The notes: generated by a model not told the origin, from the sequence alone. Shown: positions 34,308 through 43,895, counted from the first letter of the stretch. The stretch: DNA of 64,000 nucleotides from Paenibacillus gallinarum (GCF_014836635.1 NZ_JACSQL010000003.1:186001-250000); one strand, 5' to 3'. Made by a program: numbers and translations.

Positions 34308-35771
34308 TTGGTTGAACGGTTAAAACGTAACTGGTTTTTTAATGTAAGGGCGGATATATTATCCGGTATGGTTGTTGCGCTAGCTCTGATTCCAGAAGCA
34401 ATTGCATTTTCCCTGATTGCAGGTGTAAGTCCGATGGTTGGACTTTATGCATCTTTTTGTATCGCGATCATTATTTCGTTTGCAGGAGGAAGGCCGGCTA
34501 TGATTTCAGCGGCAACAGGAGCTATGGCGCTCGTGCTCGCCCCGCTTGTAAGAGATCACGGGATTGAGTATATGATTGCGGCTACGATATTAACCGGTAT
34601 TATTCAGTTTCTGTTAGGTACCTTCAAGGTTGCTCGTCTAATGAAATTTATACCGAGGGCGGTTATGATCGGTTTTGTCAATTCCCTGGCTATTCTTATC
34701 TTTATGGCGCAGGTCCCTTACTTTTTAGGGAAATCAGTAATGACATTTGTTTTTCTAGGGATTACATTACTCATACTAATCTTCGTTCCAAGATATGTAA
34801 AAGCGATTCCGGCACCTCTGATTGCGATTGTTGTCCTTACGATAGTTTCTACTGTAGCGGGTGTACATCTTCAGACGGTCGGGGATATGGGCACAATTAC
34901 GAAAACTCTTCCCAATTTATTGCTTCCTAATGTACCTCTGACGCTAAATACGCTGCAGATCATTTTACCTTATTCTTTTGCACTGGCACTGGTAGGTTTA
35001 CTAGAGTCACTGCTGACTTCTTCTATCATTGATGACATGACAGATACAGAGAGTGATAAGAATAGAGAAGCAAGAGGACAAGGCATCGCGAACTTCATCA
35101 ACGGATTCTTTGGCGGTATGGCAGGGTGTGCGATGATCGGTCAATCGGTCATTAATGTAAAATCAGGGGGCAGAAGCAGGTTGTCTACCCTCGTAGCTGG
35201 ACTTTTCTTAATGTTCCTTATTCTAGTTCTTGGAGATTTTGTTGTCCTTATGCCCATGCCGGTATTAGCGGGAATTATGATCATGGTATGTGTGGGCACT
35301 TTTGAGTGGACTTCCTTTCGTTATTTGAGAAAAGCTCCACGAGGAGACGCATTTGTCATGCTTATGACCGTTATCATCGTGGTAGCAACTCATGATTTAT
35401 CTAAAGGTGTGATTGCAGGAGTCATACTGAGTTCCATCTTCTTTGTTGCCAAGGTTTCTAAACTTACCGTAACAAGTGAGAAGAAAGAGAATAAACAAGT
35501 GTTTTATGTAAAAGGACAGTTGTTCTTTGCTTCAACACAAAGTTTTGAAAAAGCGTTCGATACGTCTGTTCAAGAACAGCATATCGTCATTGATTTTTCG
35601 GATTCGCACATTTGGGATGATTCGGCTGTAGGAGCAATTGATAAAATCAGACTTAAATATGCAGAGAATCATAATGAAGTTACCTTGATTGGCCTAAACG
35701 ACTCCAGTCAGAAAATACTTCATCAGCTAGCTGCTATTCCTGAGAATACAGCGAACAGTGTAAGTTCGTAA
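34308..35771 (+). CDS. SulP-family anion transporter with STAS domain
   Basis: This 487-residue protein has 10-12 membrane helices, the SulP signature [27 protein letters not shown] near the N-terminus, [19 protein letters not shown] mid-protein, and a short C-terminal STAS domain (about 400-487, [18 protein letters not shown]). Substrates in the family include sulfate and bicarbonate; which applies is unknown. I propose TTG 34308 because GTGTGGAG lies 5 nt upstream and the resulting length fits Firmicutes relatives. The frame is open back to 34257 without a better site. Confidence 0.87.
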   Translation: MVERLKRNWFFNVRADILSGMVVALALIPEAIAFSLIAGVSPMVGLYASFCIAIIISFAGGRPAMISAATGAMALVLAPLVRDHGIEYMIAATILTGIIQFLLGTFKVARLMKFIPRAVMIGFVNSLAILIFMAQVPYFLGKSVMTFVFLGITLLILIFVPRYVKAIPAPLIAIVVLTIVSTVAGVHLQTVGDMGTITKTLPNLLLPNVPLTLNTLQIILPYSFALALVGLLESLLTSSIIDDMTDTESDKNREARGQGIANFINGFFGGMAGCAMIGQSVINVKSGGRSRLSTLVAGLFLMFLILVLGDFVVLMPMPVLAGIMIMVCVGTFEWTSFRYLRKAPRGDAFVMLMTVIIVVATHDLSKGVIAGVILSSIFFVAKVSKLTVTSEKKENKQVFYVKGQLFFASTQSFEKAFDTSVQEQHIVIDFSDSHIWDDSAVGAIDKIRLKYAENHNEVTLIGLNDSSQKILHQLAAIPENTANSVSS

Positions 35772-35810
35772 GTTTTAATTGGTTTATATACATGTGCCGT
35801 CTGTTTAAAT

Positions 35811-35834
35811 ATTCATAATCATAATCATAATCAT
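35811..35834 (+). repeat. Short AATCAT microsatellite
   Basis: Three perfect AATCAT units preceded by ATTCAT, between the SulP gene and a small membrane-protein gene. Confidence 0.7.
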
Positions 35835-35865
35835 AACCAAATCAAGTGATAAAAGAAGGATCTAT

Positions 35866-36261
35866 ATGAAAAAAACAAAATACATTCCAGTTTTATTGGT
35901 ATTACTTATTGGATCATTATTTTTGAATATTTTTCTCTATCAGTCCCATAAAAATGAACAACAGTTATACCAGACAAATCTCAATCAAAGACTAAGTAGT
36001 GAGCTTACTTTCTTTGCTTCTCAACTAGAAGAGGGTAAAATTCCGAATACTTCTCTTTTAAATTCTGCTTCGATAATTGATACTTTATCGTATTACTCTG
36101 ATATGAAAATAAGCTTCAATTTAGCATTTCTCATACAAGAGAAAATAGGAAATGATCAAACTTTAAAAAACACAGATAAAGTTAAAGAAAAGATTATGAG
36201 TATACAAGAAGCTCCGAATCAAGAGGAAATATTGAAACTGGGTATCCTTCTTAAACAATAA
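35866..36261 (+). CDS. Small membrane-anchored protein of unknown function
   Basis: This 131-residue protein has an N-terminal membrane helix (YIPVLLVLLIGSLFLNIFLY) and a helical, charged extracellular part of about 105 residues. I recognise no family. AAAGAAGGA precedes the ATG and a strong terminator follows, so it looks like a real monocistronic gene. It is more AT-rich than the adjacent genes. Confidence 0.6.
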   Translation: MKKTKYIPVLLVLLIGSLFLNIFLYQSHKNEQQLYQTNLNQRLSSELTFFASQLEEGKIPNTSLLNSASIIDTLSYYSDMKISFNLAFLIQEKIGNDQTLKNTDKVKEKIMSIQEAPNQEEILKLGILLKQ

Positions 36262-36270
36262 GTTAAAGAT

Positions 36271-36300
36271 CGTCTGTTTATAAAAACAGACGGTTTTTTT
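36271..36300 (+). terminator. Intrinsic terminator
   Basis: CGTCTGTTT, ATAA loop, AAACAGACG, then seven T. Confidence 0.9.
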
Positions 36301-36321
36301 ATTTATTATGATGTTGATTTT

Positions 36322-36371
36322 TATATCACAGCGATATATTATAATATTGTCTTATATCATCACGATATATT
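36322..36371. promoter_or_regulatory. Paired PadR-type operators
   Basis: TATATCACAGCGATATATT (36322-36340) and TATATCATCACGATATATT (36353-36371) are imperfect palindromes 31 bp apart, close to three helical turns. A TATAAT -10 candidate overlaps the first. They lie just upstream of the PadR gene and are the probable autoregulatory site. Confidence 0.65.
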
Positions 36372-36415
36372 TGAACGGAAATGTACTCCAAAATAAGAAA
36401 AGGAGGGTATGAATT

Positions 36416-36961
36416 TTGTATGAACTATTTGTTCTGGGAGAGCTAATGGATAGGCCCATGCATGGATACCTACTTCATCATATCCTGTCCAGAATTATAG
36501 GTCCGGTAAGACAAGTTAGTTGGGGAGTGCTGTATCCGCTTATTCAAAGACTTGAAAAAGAGAAGTTCATTCAAATGTCAGGGAAAGATGGTAACAGGAA
36601 GGTTTATTGTATTACAGAAGCGGGTAAAGAGCAGTTTTTTCGATTAATGGACGAGAAAACTACATACAATTCGGATACAAAAGATTATTTTGATATCAAA
36701 TTTGCAAATCTTCATCATGTTTCCAAGGAGCAGCAGGAACAGGTTTACGAGGATTATCGCGAGTATCTAGGTTATCTTCAAGAACATTACGATCTCGGAA
36801 TGCAGATTGTGAAGAAAATTCCTGTGACGAGTGAGAAGGAGCGAAAAAGCATCCAAAGGACGTTACATCACCGGGCTCACTTCGTCAGCTCAGAGATCTC
36901 TTGGCTTGAAAATCAGCTAAGCGAATTACAGGACGAGGAAGAGAGCGAAGATAAAAAATAA
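36416..36961 (+). CDS. PadR-family transcriptional regulator
   Basis: This 181-residue regulator has an N-terminal winged helix (MYELFVLGELMDRPMHGYLLHHIL, VSWGVLYPLIQRLEKEKFI, DGNRKVYCITEAGKEQF) and a C-terminal helical dimerisation domain (about 95-175). TTG 36416 is the start, with AAGGAGGG about 8 nt upstream; ATG 36409 is out of frame. It probably represses itself and the MFS efflux gene that follows. Confidence 0.9.
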   Translation: MYELFVLGELMDRPMHGYLLHHILSRIIGPVRQVSWGVLYPLIQRLEKEKFIQMSGKDGNRKVYCITEAGKEQFFRLMDEKTTYNSDTKDYFDIKFANLHHVSKEQQEQVYEDYREYLGYLQEHYDLGMQIVKKIPVTSEKERKSIQRTLHHRAHFVSSEISWLENQLSELQDEEESEDKK

Positions 36962-37002
36962 TCTAATAATTTTTTATGTTTATTGCAATATAATTTAATA
37001 GG

Positions 37003-37048
37003 TGAATCAAACTCACAATATCGTTTTATGAGTTGTGAAATTGATCCA
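37003..37048. repeat. Dispersed inverted element, full copy (c)
   Basis: Arms TGAATCAAACTCACAA and TTGTGAAATTGATCCA form an imperfect hairpin between the PadR and MFS genes. It aligns along its length with 27616-27657. Confidence 0.55.
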
Positions 37049-37072
37049 GCTATATTAATTGGAGATGAGAAA

Positions 37073-38584
37073 ATGAATAAGAATCGAGCTGCCACGTTTG
37101 TAACTGTCGGACTTTTGCTCGGGATTTTTGCTTCTGCTATCGACAACACCATTGTTGCAACGGCAATGGGAACCATTGTAGGCGATTTGGGTAACTTTGA
37201 CCAGTTTATTTGGGTAACTGCCGCTTATATGGTGGCAATGATGGCAGGTATGCCGATTTACGGTAAACTGTCTGACATGTATGGAAGAAAGCGGTTTTTC
37301 TTATTTGGATTAACCGTGTTTATTATTGGTTCCGCCCTTTGTGGATTGTCTCAAACGATGGGACAGCTTATCGCATTTCGGGTCATCCAAGGGATTGGCG
37401 GCGGGGCTCTTATGCCTATCGCATTTACCATTATCTTTGATCTGTTTCCCGTTGAAAAACGAGGCAAAATGACCGGCTTGTTAGGTGCAGTATTTGGATT
37501 ATCGAGTGTAGTAGGTCCACTATTAGGTGCCTTTTTGACAGATGCCTTAAGTTGGCACTGGATTTTCTATGTGAATCTTCCGATTGGTGCGTTATCGATC
37601 TTCTTTATTGCTAAATATTATAAAGAAACACTGGAACATCAAAAACAAAAAATTGACTGGGCAGGGGCATTTACACTTGTTTTGGCAATCGTATGCCTTA
37701 TGTTTGCACTGGAGCTCGGCGGTGGCAAATATGCATGGGATTCTGCTTTAATTATCTCCTTGCTTGTAATCGCAGCTTTATCTTTTATCATCTTCATATT
37801 TGTTGAGACAAAAGCAGAGGAACCGATCATTCCATTCTGGATGTTTAAAAAGCGTTTGTTTGCAACATCACAAGCACTTGGCTTTATTTATGGTGGAACA
37901 TTTATCATTCTTTCGGTGTATATACCGATCTTTGTGCAAGCCGTATACGGCGGTTCTGCAACTAACGCAGGTATTGTACTGATGCCAATGGTCATCGGAA
38001 CGGTGATTGGTAGTATGATTAGTGGGCTTACACAGACGAAAATCCGTTTTCGTTCGCTGATGATCTTGTCTGTATTCAGTTTCCTAGCAGGCATGATTTT
38101 ACTATCGACGATGACACCCGAAACTTCAAGAATAATCTTAACGCTATACATGTTTATTGCTGGTTTTGGTGTTGGGTTCTCCTTCTCACTGTTGCCAACG
38201 GCTTCCATCAATAAACTTCCTTCGCGCTTCCGCGGAACGGCAAACTCGACGAATTCGTTCCTTCGTTCATTCGGGATGACCGTGGGCTTAACCATCTTTG
38301 GTACACTGCAGACGCATACCTTTACCAAACGTCTAACGGAGGCCTTTGGCGGAGCGAGCGGTGGTTTTGCCGGAGATATGGATACGAGAGAAATCTTTAC
38401 TCCTCAGGGTCGTGCAAAAATTCCACCTGAGGTTCTAAGCAAAATTACGCAAGCGATGTCGGATTCCATTACACATGTATTCCAGATCGCCATTATCCCG
38501 ATTGCGATTGCTGTAGTTATCGTGTTCCTCATGGGATCGGAGCGCGCTCAGTCTAGTGAAGCGGAATTGAATGAGTCTGTCTGA
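37073..38584 (+). CDS. DHA2-type MFS multidrug exporter
   Basis: This 503-residue protein has about 14 membrane helices, typical of EmrB/QacA drug:H+ antiporters. Motifs seen are ASAIDNTIVATAMGTIVGDLG, GKLSDMYGRKRFF (motif A) and GAVFGLSSVVGPLLGAFLTD (motif C). I start at ATG 37073, with TTGGAGATGAG upstream; the longer frame would cross the inverted element. The PadR gene directly before it suggests inducible export of a toxic compound. Confidence 0.9.
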   Translation: MNKNRAATFVTVGLLLGIFASAIDNTIVATAMGTIVGDLGNFDQFIWVTAAYMVAMMAGMPIYGKLSDMYGRKRFFLFGLTVFIIGSALCGLSQTMGQLIAFRVIQGIGGGALMPIAFTIIFDLFPVEKRGKMTGLLGAVFGLSSVVGPLLGAFLTDALSWHWIFYVNLPIGALSIFFIAKYYKETLEHQKQKIDWAGAFTLVLAIVCLMFALELGGGKYAWDSALIISLLVIAALSFIIFIFVETKAEEPIIPFWMFKKRLFATSQALGFIYGGTFIILSVYIPIFVQAVYGGSATNAGIVLMPMVIGTVIGSMISGLTQTKIRFRSLMILSVFSFLAGMILLSTMTPETSRIILTLYMFIAGFGVGFSFSLLPTASINKLPSRFRGTANSTNSFLRSFGMTVGLTIFGTLQTHTFTKRLTEAFGGASGGFAGDMDTREIFTPQGRAKIPPEVLSKITQAMSDSITHVFQIAIIPIAIAVVIVFLMGSERAQSSEAELNESV

Positions 38585-38619
38585 TTATTACTGATGTCAA
38601 CTGAATATCTATAGAAAGA

Positions 38620-38660
38620 CGAAGACCATGAGAAGATATACTTCTCATGGTCTTTATTCA
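38620..38660. terminator. Bidirectional intrinsic terminator
   Basis: AAGACCATGAGAAG, ATATA loop, CTTCTCATGGTCTT. The stem is perfect at 14 bp. It separates the convergent MFS and radical SAM genes. Confidence 0.9.
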
Positions 38661-38713
38661 TAGATGTATAGAATTCTTCTATACATCTGGCTAGAAATAT
38701 CATCTCTAGCAGA

Positions 38714-39535
38714 TTAGAAAGGAGCAAACCCTTCCTGACTAATTCGGACCTGTTGTTCAGGATAAAGTTCACGCATCCGGCGAGCCACCACTTGATATGC
38801 TTCCGGATGATACCAATCACTGTAACCTAGTTCTTCGTATTTATCCTGTATACCAAGCTGCTGTGTTCGTCTGCCATGGGCTCCATCTCCCATGAAAAAA
38901 TCATCAATGCAAACTAAATCTACGACAGGACGAAGAAGTTCGGGAAATGCTTCACTGCTAGGCAGTACGGGTGCGATGGCAACTTGTGTAGGGATTCCTG
39001 CTTCGCGCAGTTTGCGAAGTGTTTGTATACGAGCCGAAATAGGTGGGGCAGAGGGAGAGAAATGGGTGCGAATCTCATCAAGATCGGTTTCCACAGTCAT
39101 ACTTACCCGGACCCGATTACCCAGTTTTTGTAGAAGATCAATATCTCTTTTTACGAGCGGACTTCGGGTTTGTACCAGCAGAAAATCGGGCTGAACCTCT
39201 GCCATAACTTCAAGCAAAGAACGAGTAATTTCTTCTTTGTATTCGGCAGGTTGATAGGGGTCCGTACTTGAAGACATAAAGATTGTAACCGGACCCTTTT
39301 TCTTTTCTCTTAATAGCTCTTTGTGCAGCAATGCTGCACTGTCTTTCTTAATGTCCAACCAAGTTCCCCATTCTTTTCCTCGAAATAAAGAAACGGGCAT
39401 TTTACGAACGTAACAATAGGAACAGCCAAAAGTACAGCCCGTATATGGGTTAAGAGAATGGGAGTATCCGGCCAGGAAGCCAGTCCCCTTATTTAGTAAA
39501 GTTTTAGGTTGTTTATAACTATAATCTATATTCAT
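38714..39535 (-). CDS. Radical SAM protein, SPL-like (Rv2578c/PA0069) family
   Basis: This 273-residue radical SAM enzyme has cluster motif CTFGCSYCYV (about 33-42) and the typical SPL-family lead-in LNPYTGC. Later motifs are FMSSSTDPYQPAE, VQTRSPLVKRDIDLL and RVSMTVETD. It is shorter than spore photoproduct lyase, and its family function is uncharacterised. It is monocistronic. Confidence 0.87.
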   Translation of the reverse strand: MNIDYSYKQPKTLLNKGTGFLAGYSHSLNPYTGCTFGCSYCYVRKMPVSLFRGKEWGTWLDIKKDSAALLHKELLREKKKGPVTIFMSSSTDPYQPAEYKEEITRSLLEVMAEVQPDFLLVQTRSPLVKRDIDLLQKLGNRVRVSMTVETDLDEIRTHFSPSAPPISARIQTLRKLREAGIPTQVAIAPVLPSSEAFPELLRPVVDLVCIDDFFMGDGAHGRRTQQLGIQDKYEELGYSDWYHPEAYQVVARRMRELYPEQQVRISQEGFAPF

Positions 39536-39666
39536 AGGAAAAATCCCTTCATGAGAAGTGTCATACCTTTCCTTATTATTTTACACGGATAACATCCAAT
39601 AATCGAATGTGCGAACAGGCATCGAATGTTCGAGCAGACACCTAAGGAAGTTGAGGAGTAGATATT

Positions 39667-39705
39667 AAAAAAGCAGCGACCTTATTAGTAAGGCTGCTGC
39701 TTTTC
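39667..39705 (-). terminator. Intrinsic terminator of the ABC operon
   Basis: AAAAGCAGC..CCTTA, TTAG, TAAGG..GCTGCTTTT forms a stem just after the ATPase gene on the minus strand. Confidence 0.75.
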
Positions 39706-39710
39706 ATTAT

Positions 39711-40412
39711 TTAATGCTGGAATACAGGCTGTTCCGTGAGCACTCCATCTTCCATATATACGACCCGATCACAGAGATCGAGCATCCGGGTATCATGTGT
39801 AACCATGATTGCCGCTTTGTTTCTTTCTTTTACTTCTTGTGAGAGCATTTCCACGACGGCCCGGCCTCGTTCTGAGTCAAGACTTGCTGTTGGTTCATCG
39901 GCCAGCAGAATTTCTGGATCATTCATCCAGGCTCTAGCGATAGCAACACGCTGACGTTCACCGCCCGAGAGGTTTTCCGGATAAGCATGGGCGCGGTGAC
40001 TTAGCCCAAGTCTACTTAACATCTCATCGGCTTTCTGGTTTGCTTGTTTTCCTTTTTTACCAGAAAGTTCAGCAATTAAAAGGAGTTGATCCTTCACTGT
40101 CAAATAAGGGATCAGGTTGGCCGATTGAAATACAAATCCGATTTTATCAAGACGTATTTCATTCATTTGCTTCTCTGAGAATTGACTCAGGTCTTGTCCG
40201 CCAATGACTATACGTCCGCTGGAAGGCGCAAGCAGTGCGCCAGCAACGGAGAGAAAGGTGCTTTTCCCGGAACCGGATGGACCGACTAGGGCAACAAATT
40301 CACCGGCTTTTACATTCAAGGTTACATTCTTCAGTACTTTAATAGAAGAGTCACCGTCACCAAATGTTTTTGTAATATTTTCTAGTTGTAATTTAAGATT
40401 TGCTGTGTTCAT
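39711..40412 (-). CDS. ABC transporter ATP-binding protein (MacB/LolD type)
   Basis: This 233-residue ATPase has Walker A GPSGSGKST, signature LSGGERQRVAIARAW, Walker B ILLADEPTA and the MacB/LolD-type FVFQSANLIPYLTVKDQL. Its start overlaps the permease stop by one base (TAATG), so the two are coupled. With the permease it should form a mechanotransmission-type exporter for antibiotics, peptides or lipids. Confidence 0.93.
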   Translation of the reverse strand: MNTANLKLQLENITKTFGDGDSSIKVLKNVTLNVKAGEFVALVGPSGSGKSTFLSVAGALLAPSSGRIVIGGQDLSQFSEKQMNEIRLDKIGFVFQSANLIPYLTVKDQLLLIAELSGKKGKQANQKADEMLSRLGLSHRAHAYPENLSGGERQRVAIARAWMNDPEILLADEPTASLDSERGRAVVEMLSQEVKERNKAAIMVTHDTRMLDLCDRVVYMEDGVLTEQPVFQH

Positions 40413-41527
40413 TAAGCAGCCCTCCCTATAGCTTCGATCGCATCAATTTTAGCAACTCGGTACACGGACAGTAGAGAACCAAGGATAGATACTACGATAA
40501 ACAGAATCGAACAAAGAGCAACCAATGATGGACTGAGGTCAAATGGCATACTTGCCGGAAGTATAGCTGCGACACCATAAGTTAGCAGGATACTCAAGGC
40601 GAGACTGGCAATCGTTATTATTAAAATTTGGGACATCACATTACGTACCAGGTAACTGTTTTTTGCACCGATGGCTTTGAGTACACCGAATTGATTCATC
40701 TTTTGAATGGTAATCACGTAGAAGAATACGGCCAGAACAAAGGCAGCAATGACAAATAAGAAGGCAATCATCATGAGAAGTGAGCCGCTTTCTTCTTTAT
40801 ACCCAGGAATTCCAGCTAACGTGTCATCTTTAGCGATGACTTCAATATCACTGATCTGACTGACTTCGTCAGCAACGGCATCTGTTGTTTTTAAAGCGAT
40901 CGCGTTAAAATGGTAAATCTCACTATCCGGATCCGCATCATGAAGTGCAAACCATCCTGCCATATTCATGTGAAGAACTGGAGTATGGCTGTAGGATTGT
41001 CCTTCCGTAAAACCGATAATGGTGAACGACTTCCCTGAGGATTGATCTTGGATTCGGTCGCCAACCGCAAATCCTTCCTCTTTCAGTGAAATATCAGCGA
41101 CCACTTCGTCTGCCGCTTTATTGTCGATCATTGAACCCTCTACAACGGTCGGAGCAATAAAGCTGTCCTTATCAATGGCAAAAAAGGAAGCATCAATCTT
41201 GGTGCTTGTCCCTTCTTTGATTAACGTACTCATCTGCAGACCGAGGGGGGTAGCCCCTTCATCCCCTGTGATGCTCCTAACTTGATCTAGTGTTTCACTT
41301 GGTAATACAGAGCGATTTATTTTGAGTTCGGATTCATTCTGCATAACAATGTAATCTGCGTCCATATTTTGCAGCGACGATACGTTGTCATTACTGAGAC
41401 CCTTGGCAAGACCCGTAACGAACAAGACGAGCCATGCAATGAGAACCATAATGAGACCGATCAGCAGATAGCGTAATTTGGCGTGTTTCATTTCACGTAA
41501 AGCTAAAAACATACGTTTCAACCCCAT
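40412..41527 (-). CDS. ABC transporter permease (MacB/FtsX type)
   Basis: This 371-residue permease has one N-terminal helix (YLLIGLIMVLIAWLVLFVTG), a periplasmic-type extracellular domain (about 50-235) and three C-terminal helices around YVITIQKMNQFGVLKAIGAK, the FtsX signature. It is too short to be a ten-helix BceB-type permease. It is preceded by the GTTCA promoter and downstream of a two-component system on the same strand. Confidence 0.9.
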   Translation of the reverse strand: MGLKRMFLALREMKHAKLRYLLIGLIMVLIAWLVLFVTGLAKGLSNDNVSSLQNMDADYIVMQNESELKINRSVLPSETLDQVRSITGDEGATPLGLQMSTLIKEGTSTKIDASFFAIDKDSFIAPTVVEGSMIDNKAADEVVADISLKEEGFAVGDRIQDQSSGKSFTIIGFTEGQSYSHTPVLHMNMAGWFALHDADPDSEIYHFNAIALKTTDAVADEVSQISDIEVIAKDDTLAGIPGYKEESGSLLMMIAFLFVIAAFVLAVFFYVITIQKMNQFGVLKAIGAKNSYLVRNVMSQILIITIASLALSILLTYGVAAILPASMPFDLSPSLVALCSILFIVVSILGSLLSVYRVAKIDAIEAIGRAA

Positions 41528-41570
41528 TCCTTAAGCTTTTCTATATTTTTAATTTCTCACCCACTGCTTA

Positions 41571-41603
41571 AGTATCAGGTTGAAATATGAACGGAGGATG
41601 AAC
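41571..41603 (-). promoter_or_regulatory. Promoter with GTTCA direct repeat, ABC operon
   Basis: On the minus strand GTTCA boxes lie at 41603-41599 and 41592-41588, 11 bp apart. Eleven bases follow, then GATACT (41576-41571) as -10. This is the same box-box-minus-ten spacing as the two CotH/VTC-type promoters, about 45 bp before the permease start. Confidence 0.65.
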
Positions 41604-41642
41604 AGCATATTACAAATGGAACATATAAAAATTGGAATATAT

Positions 41643-41676
41643 AAAAAAACCTCCCCAGGTTTTCACTCAGGGGAGG
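41643..41676 (-). terminator. Intrinsic terminator of the two-component operon
   Basis: CCTCCCC and GGGGAGG flank a short loop; on the minus strand seven T follow. It overlaps the last histidine-kinase codons, so the ABC genes need their own promoter. Confidence 0.8.
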
Positions 41677-43051
41677 AGATCGGGATCCATATTTGAATGC
41701 ATGTGCCTTTTCCTAGTTCACTATGAACCGTAATCTGTCCATCGTGCATATCAATAATTCGTTTTACAATCGCGAGTCCAAGACCACTGCTGCCTTCGCT
41801 GCGATTTCGAACTTTATCGGTTTTATAGAATCGATTGAAGATGTAAGGGAGGTCTTCTTCCTTGATCCCTATGCCGGTGTCTTCAATTTCGATCAAATGA
41901 TGGTTATTTTTCTCTTCAAGCCGAATTCGAATGGTTCCTCCGGGATCAGTGAACTTAATACTGTTTGTAATTAGATTAACCCATACTTGATGCATCCATT
42001 TTGGATCCGCATAGACCTCTGCGGAAGAGAGCTGTAGATCTAAAGCAATTTCTTTTTCCCGCCAGTTCCATTCCAGCATATACACAACCTGTTTAATCTG
42101 ATCTTTGGCAGAATAAAGCTGCTTATCAATGATGGATTCCTCTTTATCCAGTGAGGCTAGAGTGAGCAGTTGTTTACTTAATTGAGATAGTCTTCGGCTC
42201 TCGGATGAAATAACATCAAGGTAATGCAACCGTTCCTCTTCTGTTAACTGATTTGATTTCAAGCGCTCAGAGAATCCTTGGATTGAAGTAAGGGGGGATT
42301 GGATTTCATGAGAAACGTTAGAGACAAACTCTTGCCGCATGGATTCGAGTTGTTCTAAGCTTTTTGCCATCTGTGAAAAATGATTAGCCAGCTTACCGAT
42401 CTCATCTCGTCTTCGAGCATTTAACTTAATATGATAATTGCCTTTGGCAATTTGTTTGGTTGCTTCCGTTAAGCGAGTGACGGGCTTCACAATATATCTC
42501 GTGCTGATAAAGACAAGTATGATACTGATTAGTGTCGTCAGAACGAGAAGTAAGGCAAAGAAAATGCGCAATTCCCCGAACTGAAGCTCTACATTAGGGC
42601 GAACAAAAAGAGCGTGCGTCTCCCCGTTAACGGTAATAGGCATCCCAATCGAGTTGCCGAGTGAATTATCAAAAAAACCAGTAATAAATAGTTTTGCAGG
42701 AAAATCGGCAATGCCGTGATATACTTGTCCACCGAGCACCTGGCGAATAAGGTCTGAATCTAAATTTTTCTTACGAAAATCTCCGCCATAAAAAGTTCCT
42801 TGATCCGGTGAGTCGGCTAGATAGATTTGATACCCTAAATCTCCAATGCTGTTAAGATAAGCAGGTAAGCTCACTTCCGGGTTCTCTTTATAAAATTGAA
42901 TAATATCGTTTGTCATGTCTGTCATCTTTTCATCGTTATAAGGCTTCAAATTATACTGGTAGTACATATTAGAGATGACAAAAGCCAGCAGACTGCTGAG
43001 CAGCATTACCAAGGCAGTCGTAAGTACAATACGAAGATACAGTGTTTTCAC
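41663..43051 (-). CDS. Sensor histidine kinase
   Basis: This 462-residue kinase has membrane helix 1 (about 8-30), an extracellular sensor (about 31-165) and helix 2 (about 167-188). HAMP (about 190-240), HisKA (VSNVSHEIQSPLTSIQGF, His about 253) and HATPase boxes NLITNSIKF, EDTGIGIKEEDLPYIF and SSGLGLAIVKRI follow. It overlaps the response regulator by 4 bp. The signal is unknown; the adjacent exporter suggests an envelope-active compound. Confidence 0.93.
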   Translation of the reverse strand: MKTLYLRIVLTTALVMLLSSLLAFVISNMYYQYNLKPYNDEKMTDMTNDIIQFYKENPEVSLPAYLNSIGDLGYQIYLADSPDQGTFYGGDFRKKNLDSDLIRQVLGGQVYHGIADFPAKLFITGFFDNSLGNSIGMPITVNGETHALFVRPNVELQFGELRIFFALLLVLTTLISIILVFISTRYIVKPVTRLTEATKQIAKGNYHIKLNARRRDEIGKLANHFSQMAKSLEQLESMRQEFVSNVSHEIQSPLTSIQGFSERLKSNQLTEEERLHYLDVISSESRRLSQLSKQLLTLASLDKEESIIDKQLYSAKDQIKQVVYMLEWNWREKEIALDLQLSSAEVYADPKWMHQVWVNLITNSIKFTDPGGTIRIRLEEKNNHHLIEIEDTGIGIKEEDLPYIFNRFYKTDKVRNRSEGSSGLGLAIVKRIIDMHDGQITVHSELGKGTCIQIWIPISSPE

Positions 43052-43725
43052 CGTGAGCAGACCTCCAGTTTATACCCAATACCGCGAATTGTTTTTATAA
43101 CGAAATCATCGCTTCGATGTTGGAATCGCTCTCTAAGACGTTTAATATGAACATCAACTGTACGATCATCTCCCTTGAAGTCGGCTCCCCATACGAGATG
43201 AATTAACTCTTCTCTGGAATAGATTCGGTCTGGGTAGCTAGCGAGCTGGGATAATAACTCGAATTCTTTCATGGGAAGCATTAATAATTGATCATCACAG
43301 TACACTTCATAGCTGTCTCGATCAATGATCGTTCTTCCGAGTGTGATTTTTTGAGAATTAACCATTCGGTAACGTCGTAACAGTGCTTTGATACGAAAAA
43401 TAAGTTCTTTTGGCTCAAAAGGTTTGGTTACATAATCATCCGTTCCTAGCGCATAACCTTTTTCCTTATCAATCAGTTGATCCTTCGCAGTCAGCAAAAT
43501 GACAGGGATATCATAATACTTGCGAATTTCCTCAACCAGCTCATACCCATCTTTGCCAGGCATCATAATGTCTACGACAGCGAGATGAATTTGTTCCGTG
43601 GATAAAAGCGAGGAAGCTATCGTTCCATTAGCCGCTTCGTATACGGTATATCCTTCTGCAGATAGATAAAAATGGACCAGTTCCCGGATATGTACGTCAT
43701 CATCAGCAACTAAAATGTGGATCAT
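43048..43725 (-). CDS. OmpR/PhoB-family response regulator
   Basis: This 225-residue regulator has a receiver domain (ADDD acidic pocket, phospho-acceptor Asp about 52 in VDIMMPGKDG, Lys in LLTAKDQ) and a winged-helix output domain (about 130-222, DRTVDVHIKRLRERF). OmpR-family regulators bind direct repeats with 11-bp period, like the GTTCA boxes seen at three promoters in this window. Control of those promoters is an inference. Its own upstream region lacks a clear GTTCA pair. Confidence 0.94.
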   Translation of the reverse strand: MIHILVADDDVHIRELVHFYLSAEGYTVYEAANGTIASSLLSTEQIHLAVVDIMMPGKDGYELVEEIRKYYDIPVILLTAKDQLIDKEKGYALGTDDYVTKPFEPKELIFRIKALLRRYRMVNSQKITLGRTIIDRDSYEVYCDDQLLMLPMKEFELLSQLASYPDRIYSREELIHLVWGADFKGDDRTVDVHIKRLRERFQHRSDDFVIKTIRGIGYKLEVCSR

Positions 43726-43895
43726 AAGAGTTCATACCTTTCTTTATTGTTAAAACTTTGAAATAGAAGGATATAACGCACAAATTTAAGGTTAATGTAC
43801 AGTAAACCAAGCTATTCAACAAATTATCTTATACCCCGAACCCAAGAAAGGCAAATGAACACATCACAATAGTGAATAAAGAAGGGATGAAGAAT

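Noticed and set aside
39711..43725. BceRS-BceAB type bacitracin module
   Set aside because: The kinase has a large extracellular sensor and the permease has only about 371 residues with four helices, unlike the short kinase and ten-helix permease of Bce systems.
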